Origin: Sphingobacterium sp.
GTDB taxonomy: Bacteria > Bacteroidota > Bacteroidia > Sphingobacteriales > Sphingobacteriaceae
Length of the DNA: 64,000 nucleotides
Assembly: GCA_031277685.1 (NCBI GenBank)
Contig: JAITLV010000085.1
Span: 1-64,000 of the forward strand
Direction: 5' to 3'
The position numbers were made by a program, and so were the translations under genes. Of this stretch, positions 17,335 to 26,991 are shown in pieces; the first letter of the stretch is position 1, and the number at the start of each line of letters is the position of its first letter. The notes under the pieces are model-generated. The model made no database searches and had not been told where the DNA came from. It was given only the letters and a program-made list of their open reading frames with translations.

Positions 17335-18462
17335 ATGAAATTAGCTTTTCTCACTTTAGCCTTGCTATTAAGTGGACAATTGTCGTATGGACAACAAAAT
17401 TATTTTACTATTGTAGGAAAGCTGGCCAAGAAGACAGCGTATAAATATGTTTATCTCAACTATGAAAGTACGGAAGGTTTTAAACAAGATTCATCCCTTA
17501 TTAAAAATGGGGTCTTCCATTTTAAAGGCTTTCCTGTGTATGGAACTCATGCCTATATTCAGCTAAAAGGGAACGGGGCAATGGATCCCGACGAAGGAAA
17601 TCAGTTCGATTTTTCGATTGAGCCAGTAAATTTTAAGATTCAGGTGGACGGAAATCTGAATGAGTCACATATTGATGGATCTCCAATTAATAAAGATTTC
17701 CAAGAAATCAAACGCATTTTAAGGCCTGTAGAATTAGCACGTGAAAAATGGTATGAAAGATATGAACAATTCAAATTGATCGCTAACCCTGATAGTAACG
17801 AACTGAATAAATATAGCATCGAATATCAAAAACTCGAACAGGACGAAACAGATTTAGCCGTTGATTACATTGCCAACCACCCCGGAAGCTTTCCAAGTTT
17901 AATGGCATTGGGTAAGTTTTACCCCAGATTAACATTAAGACAAATAGAAGATTTATGGTATAATCTGAAAGAATCTCTCAAACAAACACCTTTAGGCAAA
18001 GAACTTCGCATTCAATTAAATAGTATGAACGCAGTTCAAATTGGAAAGACAGCACCTGATTTTAGTGCTAGGGATACCTCTGGAAATATGGTTTCCTTAA
18101 GCAGTCTAAAAGGGAAATACCTGCTATTGGACTTCTGGGCAAGCTGGTGCGGACCCTGTAGAAATGAAAATCCTAATGTGGTGAAAGCCTATCAGAAATT
18201 CAAGGATAAAAATTTTGAGATTTTAGGTGTCTCACTTGATGATGAACATGCCAAAGAAAAATGGCTTAAAGCGATTAAAGATGATCAATTAACGTGGGTA
18301 CAGGTTTCCGATCTGAAAGGTTGGCAAAGTGAGGTAGCTGAATTATATCATGTGAGAGGAATTCCCCAAAATTTTCTTTTAAATCCAGAGGGTGTGATTA
18401 TAGCTACTGATCTTAGGGGAGAGAAGCTTTTAAAAACACTGGAAGATATTTTGGGGAAATAA
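17335..18462 (+). CDS. TlpA/ResA-like thioredoxin-fold protein with DUF4369-type N-terminal domain
   Basis: This 375-residue periplasmic protein has a signal peptide ending near LSYGQQ. An N-terminal beta-rich DUF4369-like domain (about 22-125) and a helical linker precede a TlpA-type thioredoxin domain (about 235-375). The redox motif is WCGPC with Cys272 and Cys275, preceded by KGKYLLLDFWASW, and the cis-Pro loop is GIPQNF. It should be a periplasmic disulfide oxidoreductase, probably a reductase. It stands alone, 176 bp before the sigma gene and on the same strand. Similar TlpA proteins often accompany SusCD systems in this phylum. Confidence 0.88.
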   Translation: MKLAFLTLALLLSGQLSYGQQNYFTIVGKLAKKTAYKYVYLNYESTEGFKQDSSLIKNGVFHFKGFPVYGTHAYIQLKGNGAMDPDEGNQFDFSIEPVNFKIQVDGNLNESHIDGSPINKDFQEIKRILRPVELAREKWYERYEQFKLIANPDSNELNKYSIEYQKLEQDETDLAVDYIANHPGSFPSLMALGKFYPRLTLRQIEDLWYNLKESLKQTPLGKELRIQLNSMNAVQIGKTAPDFSARDTSGNMVSLSSLKGKYLLLDFWASWCGPCRNENPNVVKAYQKFKDKNFEILGVSLDDEHAKEKWLKAIKDDQLTWVQVSDLKGWQSEVAELYHVRGIPQNFLLNPEGVIIATDLRGEKLLKTLEDILGK

Positions 18463-18638
18463 TTGGAAGAGTAATGTGTTGGCGACTGTGGCGACAGGCT
18501 CACTTTTATTGGAAATAAATAATGAAGATACCAATTAAATTAGGGGCATAATTAATTGGAAGGACTATATAATTTGATTTTTGGATCAAAAAATATACCT
18601 TAGTTGGAATTTTGCAGCAAAGTCTTGTGGCTAATTAT

Positions 18639-19205
18639 ATGACTGAACCAATTAATCTATCAGATGAGGATCTTTATAAGTTACTGAGGGGGGATAATCA
18701 ATTCGCCTTTTCGGTTCTTTTCCAAAAATATAACCAACTGCTATTCATTTATGTTTACAAAAAGCTAAAGGATGAAGAGGAATGCCGAGATATTGTTCAA
18801 GAAGTTTTTCTTAATCTTTGGAATAATAGAAGAAAGCTCAGTTTAAAGACTTCATTGAAGAGTTATCTCTATCAAGCTGTCCGAAACAAGGCTTTAAATG
18901 TTTTTGTTCATCAAAAAGTCTCCCAGAAGTTTTTGGATTCTTTCGGAAGCTTACCCGAAGTTGAAGAAGGTGCAGATTATGGGATTAGAGAAAAAGATAT
19001 TATTGAGACGATAGACCGTGAAATTGCTATGATGCCCCCAAAGATGCAGGCAATTTTTGAACTAAGCAGAAAGGAATACCTTAGCCATAGAGAGATTGCC
19101 CAACTCCTTGGAATTTCTGAGGAAACGGTCACCACGCAAATTAAGCGTGCTTTGAAACGGCTTAAACTAAGGGTGGTAGAATTTACCTTGTTTTTCTTTA
19201 TTTGA
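18639..19205 (+). CDS. RNA polymerase ECF sigma factor (locus 2)
   Basis: The ATG at 18639 (MTEPINLSDEDLYK) gives 188 residues and a normal ECF beginning; the frame is open further back to a TTG at 18612, which adds nine untypical residues. Region 2 is seen at LFIYVYKKLKDEEECRDIVQEVFLNLW and region 4 at LSHREIAQLLGISEETVTTQ. It pairs with the FecR gene 193 bp downstream and should control the SusCD operon that follows. Confidence 0.92.
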   Translation: MTEPINLSDEDLYKLLRGDNQFAFSVLFQKYNQLLFIYVYKKLKDEEECRDIVQEVFLNLWNNRRKLSLKTSLKSYLYQAVRNKALNVFVHQKVSQKFLDSFGSLPEVEEGADYGIREKDIIETIDREIAMMPPKMQAIFELSRKEYLSHREIAQLLGISEETVTTQIKRALKRLKLRVVEFTLFFFI

Positions 19206-19357
19206 AGAAGGAGTTTTATTACAGCGATAATTTGTAAGGAGAGGGACAGTTTGGATGTGATGTAGACCCGCATAAATAGATTGAAAATGACCTTTTCAGT
19301 GAAAGAAGAAAAATAGAATAAAAAAAAATATAAATGTTTGTACCCCCTGAGGCCTTG

Positions 19358-19389
19358 ATTCTTGTCTTGACTATATAATGACCAAGAAT
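19358..19389. promoter_or_regulatory. Inverted repeat just upstream of the second FecR gene
   Basis: ATTCTTG (19358-19364) pairs with CAAGAAT (19383-19389); with a one-base bulge the pairing extends inward through GTC/GAC. It surrounds a TATATAAT core and ends 9 bp before the FecR start at 19399. A GTCTT element lies inside the left half, and GTCTT also precedes the first FecR gene (1240-1244). It may be an operator or part of an ECF-dependent promoter. Confidence 0.35.
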
Positions 19390-19398
19390 TAGGAATTT

Positions 19399-20505
19399 AT
19401 GAAGGATAAAGACGAACTTTTTCGCCTAATAGAAAAGTATAAACAAAATAGATGTTCGGATCTGGAGAAGCTGAAGCTGGAAAAATGGTTCCATGAACTT
19501 GCTGCGAATGAGCTTAGCGATATCAGAGCCGAAAAACTGCAACAGGTTGCCTCAGACATGTGGCATACCGTCAACCCACGAATACACAGTAAGTTTATCT
19601 TCTTTACCAAAAATAAATACAAACTGGTAGCTGCAGTGGTATTATTTTGTCTGGTATCGGCAATATTCTGGCGAATAAAATCGAATCCACCTACTCAAAT
19701 CGAAACCGCGGCCCTTTCTTTTGGTCCAGCAGGCAACAAGGCCATACTCAAGATTTCTAACGGGAATTCGCTAAATCTTAGGGGCGATAGGTCTTCAGTA
19801 ATCAGTTCTGGGGGAAGCATAAAGTATGAGGATGGCAGCGAGATAATAAACGAAACGTTGCCTGATAATACTATTTTGGAATTGGAAACTCCTCGAGGGG
19901 GATGGTATACTTCTGTTCTTCCAGATGGAACAAAAGTTTGGATTAATGCGGCCTCTTCACTGAAATATCCAAAGCAATTTTCTGGAACACAAAGGAATGT
20001 GGAATTGCAGGGGGAAGCTTACTTTGAAGTAGCAAAAGACAATAAAAGGCCATTCCATATACAGTTTAACCAGGGGGGAGTGACTGTCACAGGAACAAAG
20101 TTTAATGTGAAAACCTATAAAGACGAACTCGAAAAAGAGGTTTCGTTACTTGAGGGTGGAGTTCGGGTAGAGAACTTGCATGAAACTAAACTAATATCAC
20201 CCGGAATACAAGCAAGTTTCACCGGACAGAGCAAAATTCTGGTGCAGCCAATTGACCTAAACAATGTATTGGCCTGGAAAAATGGATCCTTTGCATTTGA
20301 TGATCAGAATATTTATCAAATTATGAATCAGGTGTCCCGTTGGTATGATATTGATGTCGAATTCGTCGGAACAATAAGCAAGTCTACCTATGGAGGTTAC
20401 TACACACGGTCCAAGGGCTTGAACGATCTTTTACATTATTTGGAGACATTCGGAGACTTTAATTTTAAAATAGTAGAAAGGAGGGTGATCGTAACTGCAA
20501 AATAA
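19399..20505 (+). CDS. FecR-family anti-sigma factor (locus 2)
   Basis: This 368-residue protein has a cytoplasmic N-terminal segment, one transmembrane helix at about residues 75-90 (LVAAVVLFCLVSAIFW) and a periplasmic FecR domain with ETPRGGWYTSVLPDGTKVWI and GEAYFEVAKD. The C-terminal DUF4974-like part includes FAFDDQNIYQIMNQVSRWY. It should restrain the sigma factor encoded just upstream and receive the signal from the STN domain of the following SusC. Confidence 0.93.
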   Translation: MKDKDELFRLIEKYKQNRCSDLEKLKLEKWFHELAANELSDIRAEKLQQVASDMWHTVNPRIHSKFIFFTKNKYKLVAAVVLFCLVSAIFWRIKSNPPTQIETAALSFGPAGNKAILKISNGNSLNLRGDRSSVISSGGSIKYEDGSEIINETLPDNTILELETPRGGWYTSVLPDGTKVWINAASSLKYPKQFSGTQRNVELQGEAYFEVAKDNKRPFHIQFNQGGVTVTGTKFNVKTYKDELEKEVSLLEGGVRVENLHETKLISPGIQASFTGQSKILVQPIDLNNVLAWKNGSFAFDDQNIYQIMNQVSRWYDIDVEFVGTISKSTYGGYYTRSKGLNDLLHYLETFGDFNFKIVERRVIVTAK

Positions 20506-20538
20506 AACATAGTTTAACCGATATGTTATGCAAAAAAA

Positions 20539-20563
20539 CCGGAAATGTTCGCTGCATTTCCGG
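20539..20563. promoter_or_regulatory. Hairpin between anti-sigma and susC-like genes (locus 2)
   Basis: CCGGAAATG (20539-20547) pairs perfectly with CATTTCCGG (20555-20563) around a 7-nt loop. It lies 34 bp after the FecR stop and 82 bp before the SusC start. No T-run follows directly. It may act as a terminator for the regulator pair or as a leader structure for SusC expression. Confidence 0.5.
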
Positions 20564-20645
20564 CTCTCAGTAAAAAGTTTACCGGATTAGCATAATAAAA
20601 ATACGACCTAATTGTAACCATATTTAATTATAAACTAATACACAA

Positions 20646-23600
20646 ATGTATAGAAAAAAAACTCATCCCACCAGTGGAAGGTATCCGCTATTTCAAATTT
20701 TTCTTGTAATGAAATTATCATTGTTATTGGTTTTCGTATCCTTCTTTTCGGTTAGTGCAAATACACTGGCCCAAAATATTTCTATTGTCGGAAAGAAACT
20801 TCATTTTAAGCAGGTTCTGATGCAGATGAAGGAGCAAACGGATTACGACTTTATTTATCGTACCAAGGATATCGAGGATATTAAATCGTTGACACTGAAT
20901 ATTAAGTCCCAAAATATCAAAGAAGTTCTTGATATATGTCTTAAAAACCATCCGTTGACTTACGTCATTTCAAATAAAACGGTTTTAATCAAGAAAGATG
21001 AATCTGCAGTAAAACAGACTGGTCGTAGCAGTTTAATTGTACAGGAATTGCAGATTAAAGGAATTGTTCTTGACGAGAAGGGACAGGCTGTTTCGGGAGC
21101 AACTATTCAGTTGATAAAGGGGCAAAATCGCTCTACACTCACTGACAGTAATGGATCTTTCGTGCTCAAAACGGAGAGTTTTCCAAATGTTGTTCGGATA
21201 TCAGCGGTAGGGTTTGAAAAACAGGAGCTTATCATCGCTGACGATAATGCTGTTACCGTTCATTTGAAGGCTGCTGTCAATGATTTAGAAGAAGTTGTTG
21301 TGCTGGCCTATGGCCAAAAGCAAAGCAAATTGAGTGTGACAGGTTCAGTGTCCAGTATTCAAACAAAAGAACTTAAACAGAGTCCAGTGGCTAATCTGAC
21401 CAATGCATTAGCAGGCAGGATGCCAGGTTTGATTACAGCACAGCGTTCAGGCAGACCTGGTTCAGATGGATCAAGTTTGTATATTCGGGGGGTCAGTACC
21501 TATGCAGGCAGTACCAGCCCATTAGTGGTCATTGATGGACTTCCGCGGGGAGACGCTAATTTTGGCGATATTGATCCCAATGAAATTGAATCCGTTTCCA
21601 TTCTTAAAGATGCATCTTCCACTGCTTTGTATGGTATCCAGGGGGCAAATGGGATTATATTGATCACGACAAAAAGAGGGCAGGAATCCGCTCCAAAAAT
21701 TTCGGCAAATCTTCAATATGCACTGCAGGAACCCGCTAGGCGTACACGTTATCTTGATAGTTATACTTCTGCAAAATTACAAAATGAAGCAGCTGTGAAT
21801 GACGGTGTCGATCCCATATATTCTCCTATGGAGCTTGAGTTTTATAAAAATCAATTGAAGCCCGCGTTATACCCCAATGTGGACTGGTATGGAGAAATGA
21901 TCAAAAAGTTCACTCCCCAGAAACAAGCAAATGTTAATATTTCTGGAGGGACAAAATTTGTGCGCTATTTTGTATCGGGGTCCTACCTTCGTCAAGAACC
22001 GAATTACAAATATGCAGATGCCAATATATATGGTGTCAAATATAAATACGATCGTTATAATTTTAGGTCTAATATTGATATCAACCTCACACCAACACTG
22101 GATATCCAGCTGGATTTGGCTTCACGCTTAGAAAATAGGACGGGACCAATCAATGACCGAGGCGATAATAATTTCTTTATGATTCTTTTATCGCAAATTG
22201 GAAATGGGGTTACACCGATTTTTAATCCTGATGGAACAATTGCGATGGGATCATTGCCAAATGAATATGGTAATCCTTATGCTGTAATAACACAGAACGG
22301 CTATTTTGATGATTTTTGGAATAGCACCAATGGTAATGTTGCAGTGACCCGCAAGCTTGACTTTCTTACCAAAGGGTTAAAAGTTAGGGGGTTATTTTCC
22401 TTTGAGAACTATGGCAACATCGCATTTTCGCAAAATCAGGAGTACGACTCCTTTCGATATAGAGAAGACCTAAATACCGGAGAACCCATATATACGCGTT
22501 ATTCTACTAAAAATAACATCAGTAAATCTGGAGGGGCTTCTGGCCAGCGCTATTACTATTACGATTTGAAATTTTTATACGACAGAACATTTGGTGAAAA
22601 TCACCATGTGGATGGTATTTTCCTCTTCAATAGATATTATAGGTCGCAGCAGGGTGATCTCCCTAAAGTATATGAAGGCTTTGTTTTACATACAGCCTAT
22701 AATTTTAAGCATAAATATTTTCTGGAGTTCAATGCTGGTTACAATGGATCAGAAAATTTTCCTCCCGGTAAACGTTATGGCTTTTTTCCAGCTTTTTCAG
22801 GAGCTTGGGTAATTTCCAATGAAGATTTCTATAATAAAGAAAGTAAAGTCAATTTATTAAAATTACGGTTTTCACATGGCTATGTTGGAAATGATCAGAT
22901 CGGTGGGGCTAATAGATGGTTATTTATTTCTGATTATAGGCAAAGTGGAGGTTATGTCTTTGGAAATACGCCTAACTGGAGAGACGGCTATGTTGAGAAC
23001 AGGGTCGGAAATACTGAGATTACCTGGGAGAAAGCTGCAAAAACAAATCTTGGTATTGAAACCGCATTTTTCAAAAACAGTATCAAGTTGAACGTCGACA
23101 TCTTTAATGAAATTCGGTCCAATATCCTTACTTCGGCGTTAACTACTCCTGATTATTTAGGCATTGTGGCTAGTATTAACCGTAACAAGGGGAAGGTAGT
23201 AAATAGAGGTATCGAGGCAGAATTGTTGACCAATCACAACATAGGGCCATTGCGCACATTTTCTAGATTGCTTTATACTTATACCAAAAACAAAATACTC
23301 GATATGGATGAACCCGTACTCAAATATGGCTATCAAAGCAATGTTGGTCTGCCGATCGGGTATTCTTTGGGTTATGAAGCGATTGGATTATTCCAAACAA
23401 AAGAAGAAATCGCAAATAGCCCAAGACAGTCGTTCTCCAGTACGCTTATCCCAGGAGATATTAGATATCGGGACATCAATGGAGACGATAAAATTGATGA
23501 AGCAGATCGGGTTATGATCCCGACATTAAATATTCCCAATCATGTGCTAGGATTTACTTTAGGGGTCGGTTATAAAAATTTTGATGTTAGTGTTCTTCTC

Positions 23601-24023
23601 CAGGGAGCAGCTGGAGGCAGACAAATTTATTCGGCACAATTGACTCAAGCTTTCAGGCTTGGATTCCGTCCGCACCATTTGGAGCGGTGGACGCCTGAAA
23701 ATGCTGCAAATGCGAAATTTCCAGCTTTACATGTTCAAGAAAGTAATGCGGCCAACAATGCGGTGACATCAAGTTATTGGGTTAGAAATACAGACTATTT
23801 GAAAATTAAAAATATTGAAATTGGATATGAATTCCCCAAGGATCTCGTGAAACGCATCTCCTTAAAGAATCTCAGAATCTATTTTACGGGAATGAATTTA
23901 TTCTCTTGGGATCACGTTTCTGATCTTGGTGTTGACCCAGAAATAAACAATACCGGTAGGTATGGCTGGCAGCCTTATCCAATACAAAAAGTGTATAACC
24001 TTGGAATATCAACTAGCTTTTAA
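20646..24023 (+). CDS. SusC/RagA-family TonB-dependent transporter with STN domain (locus 2)
   Basis: This 1125-residue protein has a signal peptide ending near SANTLAQN (about 41), an STN domain (about 42-116), a CarboxypepD_reg-like domain (about 137-210), then plug and barrel. Plug landmarks are EEVVVLAYGQKQSKLSVTGSV, LVVIDGLPRGDANFG, NEIESVSILKDASSTALYG and GANGIILITTKRG. The C-terminus is GISTSF with the terminal Phe of outer-membrane barrels. It is the channel of the second SusCD pair. The presence of a beta-glucosidase pseudogene and an IPT-NHL lipoprotein in the same operon suggests a glucan-type or plant glycoside substrate (inference). Confidence 0.95.
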   Translation: MYRKKTHPTSGRYPLFQIFLVMKLSLLLVFVSFFSVSANTLAQNISIVGKKLHFKQVLMQMKEQTDYDFIYRTKDIEDIKSLTLNIKSQNIKEVLDICLKNHPLTYVISNKTVLIKKDESAVKQTGRSSLIVQELQIKGIVLDEKGQAVSGATIQLIKGQNRSTLTDSNGSFVLKTESFPNVVRISAVGFEKQELIIADDNAVTVHLKAAVNDLEEVVVLAYGQKQSKLSVTGSVSSIQTKELKQSPVANLTNALAGRMPGLITAQRSGRPGSDGSSLYIRGVSTYAGSTSPLVVIDGLPRGDANFGDIDPNEIESVSILKDASSTALYGIQGANGIILITTKRGQESAPKISANLQYALQEPARRTRYLDSYTSAKLQNEAAVNDGVDPIYSPMELEFYKNQLKPALYPNVDWYGEMIKKFTPQKQANVNISGGTKFVRYFVSGSYLRQEPNYKYADANIYGVKYKYDRYNFRSNIDINLTPTLDIQLDLASRLENRTGPINDRGDNNFFMILLSQIGNGVTPIFNPDGTIAMGSLPNEYGNPYAVITQNGYFDDFWNSTNGNVAVTRKLDFLTKGLKVRGLFSFENYGNIAFSQNQEYDSFRYREDLNTGEPIYTRYSTKNNISKSGGASGQRYYYYDLKFLYDRTFGENHHVDGIFLFNRYYRSQQGDLPKVYEGFVLHTAYNFKHKYFLEFNAGYNGSENFPPGKRYGFFPAFSGAWVISNEDFYNKESKVNLLKLRFSHGYVGNDQIGGANRWLFISDYRQSGGYVFGNTPNWRDGYVENRVGNTEITWEKAAKTNLGIETAFFKNSIKLNVDIFNEIRSNILTSALTTPDYLGIVASINRNKGKVVNRGIEAELLTNHNIGPLRTFSRLLYTYTKNKILDMDEPVLKYGYQSNVGLPIGYSLGYEAIGLFQTKEEIANSPRQSFSSTLIPGDIRYRDINGDDKIDEADRVMIPTLNIPNHVLGFTLGVGYKNFDVSVLLQGAAGGRQIYSAQLTQAFRLGFRPHHLERWTPENAANAKFPALHVQESNAANNAVTSSYWVRNTDYLKIKNIEIGYEFPKDLVKRISLKNLRIYFTGMNLFSWDHVSDLGVDPEINNTGRYGWQPYPIQKVYNLGISTSF

Positions 24024-24040
24024 CCAAATACGAATTAAAT

Positions 24041-25675
24041 ATGAAGATTTTTAAGTTCATAATATTATCGCTCGCGCTCTGTAGTTTCTCCTGCAAGAAG
24101 AATTTTCTCGAAAGATTGCCTAGCGATATTGTTTCGGAAAAGGAAGTGTTTTCGAATATTAATACGGCTGAAGATTATATAAATAATATTTATACGGCGT
24201 TACCCAATTATACCCATGGTATGGCGGGGCCGCTAAGCAGTGCTACTGACGAGAGTATTCAGGGGGTAGACTGGTCCCTATCTACATGGGACGGCAATAC
24301 GTTCAACAAAGGAGCATACAGTCCTTCAAGTTTCCCATTTATGGAACTTTGGAAAACCTATTTTAGTAAAATCAGAGCCTGTAATATTGTCCTTCAAAAC
24401 TATAATATGATTCCTGAAGATCTTAATTATAGCGAGCGCAAAAGCAGGTTGAAAGGTGAAGTTCTGGTATTGCGTGCCTACTATTATTTCGAGCTGCTTC
24501 GTACGTGGGGGCCGATACCTATTATTAAACAAACATTGAATCCATTTCAAAATGATGGGGATATTTATCTTAGACGGAGTTCAATCGATGAAGTGATGCA
24601 ATTTATCAATGAAGGTTTAAGTGAGGGAGCAGAGCTCCTTCCATTCACTTATAGTGATAGGCCAAGTAATTGGGGCCGGGCGAATAAGATGATCGCATTA
24701 GCCATTAAAAGTAAGGCGTTGCTTTTTTATGCTAGTCCGATTTGTAATCTTAAAAATGATCCACAGCGGTGGAAAAATGCGGCCGAAGCTTCAAAATTAG
24801 CGATGCTTGCAGCGATACAAAATGGATTTACACTCTCAAATAGCTATGAAGCTATATTCAACCAATATTTTAACACCGAAGTAATCTGGAGCAGACCGTT
24901 AGAACAAGGACTGATTGATCGCGAGTCGAATCCGCGTGGAGCAAATGGATATGCACATTCTTTACCATTGCAAGAGTTGATAGATTCTTACGAAATGAAG
25001 GAAACGGGTAAGCTTCCGGGAGAATCGGGTTCAGGTTTTAATAATAGCCAGCCTTTTACTGGGCGAGATCCACGTTTTTATCAGACTATTTTATACCCTG
25101 GAGCGAATTGGAAAGGCAAGGTATTGAACCCGAACGGTGCTGATGCCCCCGGTATTGGTGAGCTAGGAACTAGCTATTGGCAAAAAAAATATTGTTTGCC
25201 GACTGTGGATTTATTCAATGGAACGGGCGCTGTGGATCAAAAATGGGTGTTATTTCGTACTGCTGAATTATTTTTGAATTATGCCGAAGCCCAGAATGAA
25301 TATGCTGGTCCTGACAATGAGGTGTATGATGCTGTCAATGCGATCAGAAAGAGATCGCAGATGCCCAACCTTCCTTTGGCCCTCACAAAAGCTGAAATGA
25401 ATGCGCATATCAGACGTGAACGCCGTGTTGAACTGGCATTCGAAAACCATCGGTTTTGGGATGTTAGGCGGTGGAAAATAGCAGAACTGGTTGATAAAGG
25501 AGCTGTACATAAACTTTCGGTTAACGTTCAGGGCGGAGTTGCCACTTATACATATCCAGTCATTCAAACACGAGTGTTTGATGCTGCCAAACATTATTGG
25601 ATGCCTATTCCTCAGTCAGAAATGGATAAAGTAGGACCGAATAACCCAGATTTTTATCAAAATCCCAATTGGTAG
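24041..25675 (+). CDS. SusD/RagB-family nutrient-binding lipoprotein (locus 2)
   Basis: This 544-residue lipoprotein (signal to SFSCKK, Cys about 18) has the SusD start NFLERLPSDIVSEKEVFSN, the LRAYYYFELLRTWGPIPI helix pair and the C-terminal RRERRVELAFENHRFWDVRRW motif. It starts 17 bp after SusC and should form the lid of the transporter. Length and motif order are normal for the family. Confidence 0.95.
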   Translation: MKIFKFIILSLALCSFSCKKNFLERLPSDIVSEKEVFSNINTAEDYINNIYTALPNYTHGMAGPLSSATDESIQGVDWSLSTWDGNTFNKGAYSPSSFPFMELWKTYFSKIRACNIVLQNYNMIPEDLNYSERKSRLKGEVLVLRAYYYFELLRTWGPIPIIKQTLNPFQNDGDIYLRRSSIDEVMQFINEGLSEGAELLPFTYSDRPSNWGRANKMIALAIKSKALLFYASPICNLKNDPQRWKNAAEASKLAMLAAIQNGFTLSNSYEAIFNQYFNTEVIWSRPLEQGLIDRESNPRGANGYAHSLPLQELIDSYEMKETGKLPGESGSGFNNSQPFTGRDPRFYQTILYPGANWKGKVLNPNGADAPGIGELGTSYWQKKYCLPTVDLFNGTGAVDQKWVLFRTAELFLNYAEAQNEYAGPDNEVYDAVNAIRKRSQMPNLPLALTKAEMNAHIRRERRVELAFENHRFWDVRRWKIAELVDKGAVHKLSVNVQGGVATYTYPVIQTRVFDAAKHYWMPIPQSEMDKVGPNNPDFYQNPNW

Positions 25676-25692
25676 ATATTAATTCAATTCAT

Positions 25693-26991
25693 ATGAAATT
25701 TACAAATTACATTATACTGCATGCTATTCTTATAAGCTTTTTTTCGGCTGCTTGTAAAAAAGATGGCAGCAACTCATCCGGCAAACTGGAAGTGACCGAA
25801 TTTTTACCGTTGTCTGGCGGTGCGAATGCCGAAATTATAATCAACGGAAGTGGTTTTTCTGAGGGTATGACAGTTAGCCTCAATGGGATACCATTAAAAA
25901 TTATAAATTTTAACCAAACGGCGATATTGGCGCGTATACCTCAGCGGGCTGGCAGCGGAAAAATTGAAATTAGCAATCAGGAGACAACCGCCGTCAGCAA
26001 AGAACTATTTACCTATAATTATCAGACTACGGTAAGTACACTGGCAGGTTCTCAAGAGGAGGGATTTTTTAATGGCCCGGGTTTGAATGCAACGTTTATT
26101 TTGACAGCTGCTCGTGCTGGACTTGATGTTGATGCTAATTTAAATGTTTATGTTACTGATCCGGGAAATCATTGTATCCGGAAAATTTCACCAGCTGGTG
26201 TCGTGACGACATTGGCGGGAAACCCGGGGGTAAAGGGATATATTGATGGAAAAGGAGGTAATGCATTGTTTGAAGATCCTTATGACGTTGCCTGTGATGA
26301 TGCTGGAAACGTATTCGTAGCAGATCGGAGAAATCTGCGCATAAGAAAGATCACCGTAGATGGTACTGTCAGTACCTATGTGAAGACCGATACGGTAGCT
26401 GGTATCGGTTCGACGGCACCTTATGGTATAGGCATCAATAAAAAAAATGGCTTTGTCTATTATACAGAGTGGAATGCCAATGGGGGCAGTATCTGTGAAA
26501 TTAATGCAAATGGTCAGGCAAAGCTGATTGCTCAGGTAAATAAACCTGGGGATATTGCTTGCGATGGTAACAACGATATTTATGTTACGAGCAATAGTGA
26601 TCATATCATCAAAAAGATCGATTTTAAAACTAGGGCCGTATCTACCTATGCGGGGACAGGCCAACCTGGATTACATGACGGAGCCTTGGCTACCGCTGCC
26701 TTTGAGACACCATGGGGGCTAGCCTGTACTGCAGAAGGAAATATTCTTGTTGCTGGCTATGGCTATGGTCAGAATCAACCTTCCAGCAACCAATGTATAC
26801 GATTTATCGATACAAAAACTTTACAGGTAGGCACCTATGCCGGCAGTCGGGATGGATCAGTTGGTGACCAGAATGGTGATTTGGCAATTGCACGTTTCAA
26901 TGGCCCTACAGGAGTCGCCGTGGATAAGAACGGCACTGTCTATGTATATGATAAAAACAATAACAGAATAAGGAAAATAGTAAAGGAATAG
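25693..26991 (+). CDS. IPT/TIG plus NHL-repeat propeller lipoprotein (probable surface glycan-binding protein)
   Basis: The ATG at 25693 gives a good lipoprotein signal (FFSAAC, Cys about 21); the frame extends to an upstream start at 25669 that overlaps SusD but adds eight residues before the signal. The 432-residue product has an IPT/TIG domain (about 32-110) and then NHL repeats forming a beta-propeller (about 118-432), seen in repeats such as VTDPGNHCIRKISPAGVVTT and VYDKNNNRIRKI. It occupies the position of a surface glycan-binding protein after SusD. Its stop is directly followed by the start of the GH3 pseudogene. Confidence 0.85.
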   Translation: MKFTNYIILHAILISFFSAACKKDGSNSSGKLEVTEFLPLSGGANAEIIINGSGFSEGMTVSLNGIPLKIINFNQTAILARIPQRAGSGKIEISNQETTAVSKELFTYNYQTTVSTLAGSQEEGFFNGPGLNATFILTAARAGLDVDANLNVYVTDPGNHCIRKISPAGVVTTLAGNPGVKGYIDGKGGNALFEDPYDVACDDAGNVFVADRRNLRIRKITVDGTVSTYVKTDTVAGIGSTAPYGIGINKKNGFVYYTEWNANGGSICEINANGQAKLIAQVNKPGDIACDGNNDIYVTSNSDHIIKKIDFKTRAVSTYAGTGQPGLHDGALATAAFETPWGLACTAEGNILVAGYGYGQNQPSSNQCIRFIDTKTLQVGTYAGSRDGSVGDQNGDLAIARFNGPTGVAVDKNGTVYVYDKNNNRIRKIVKE

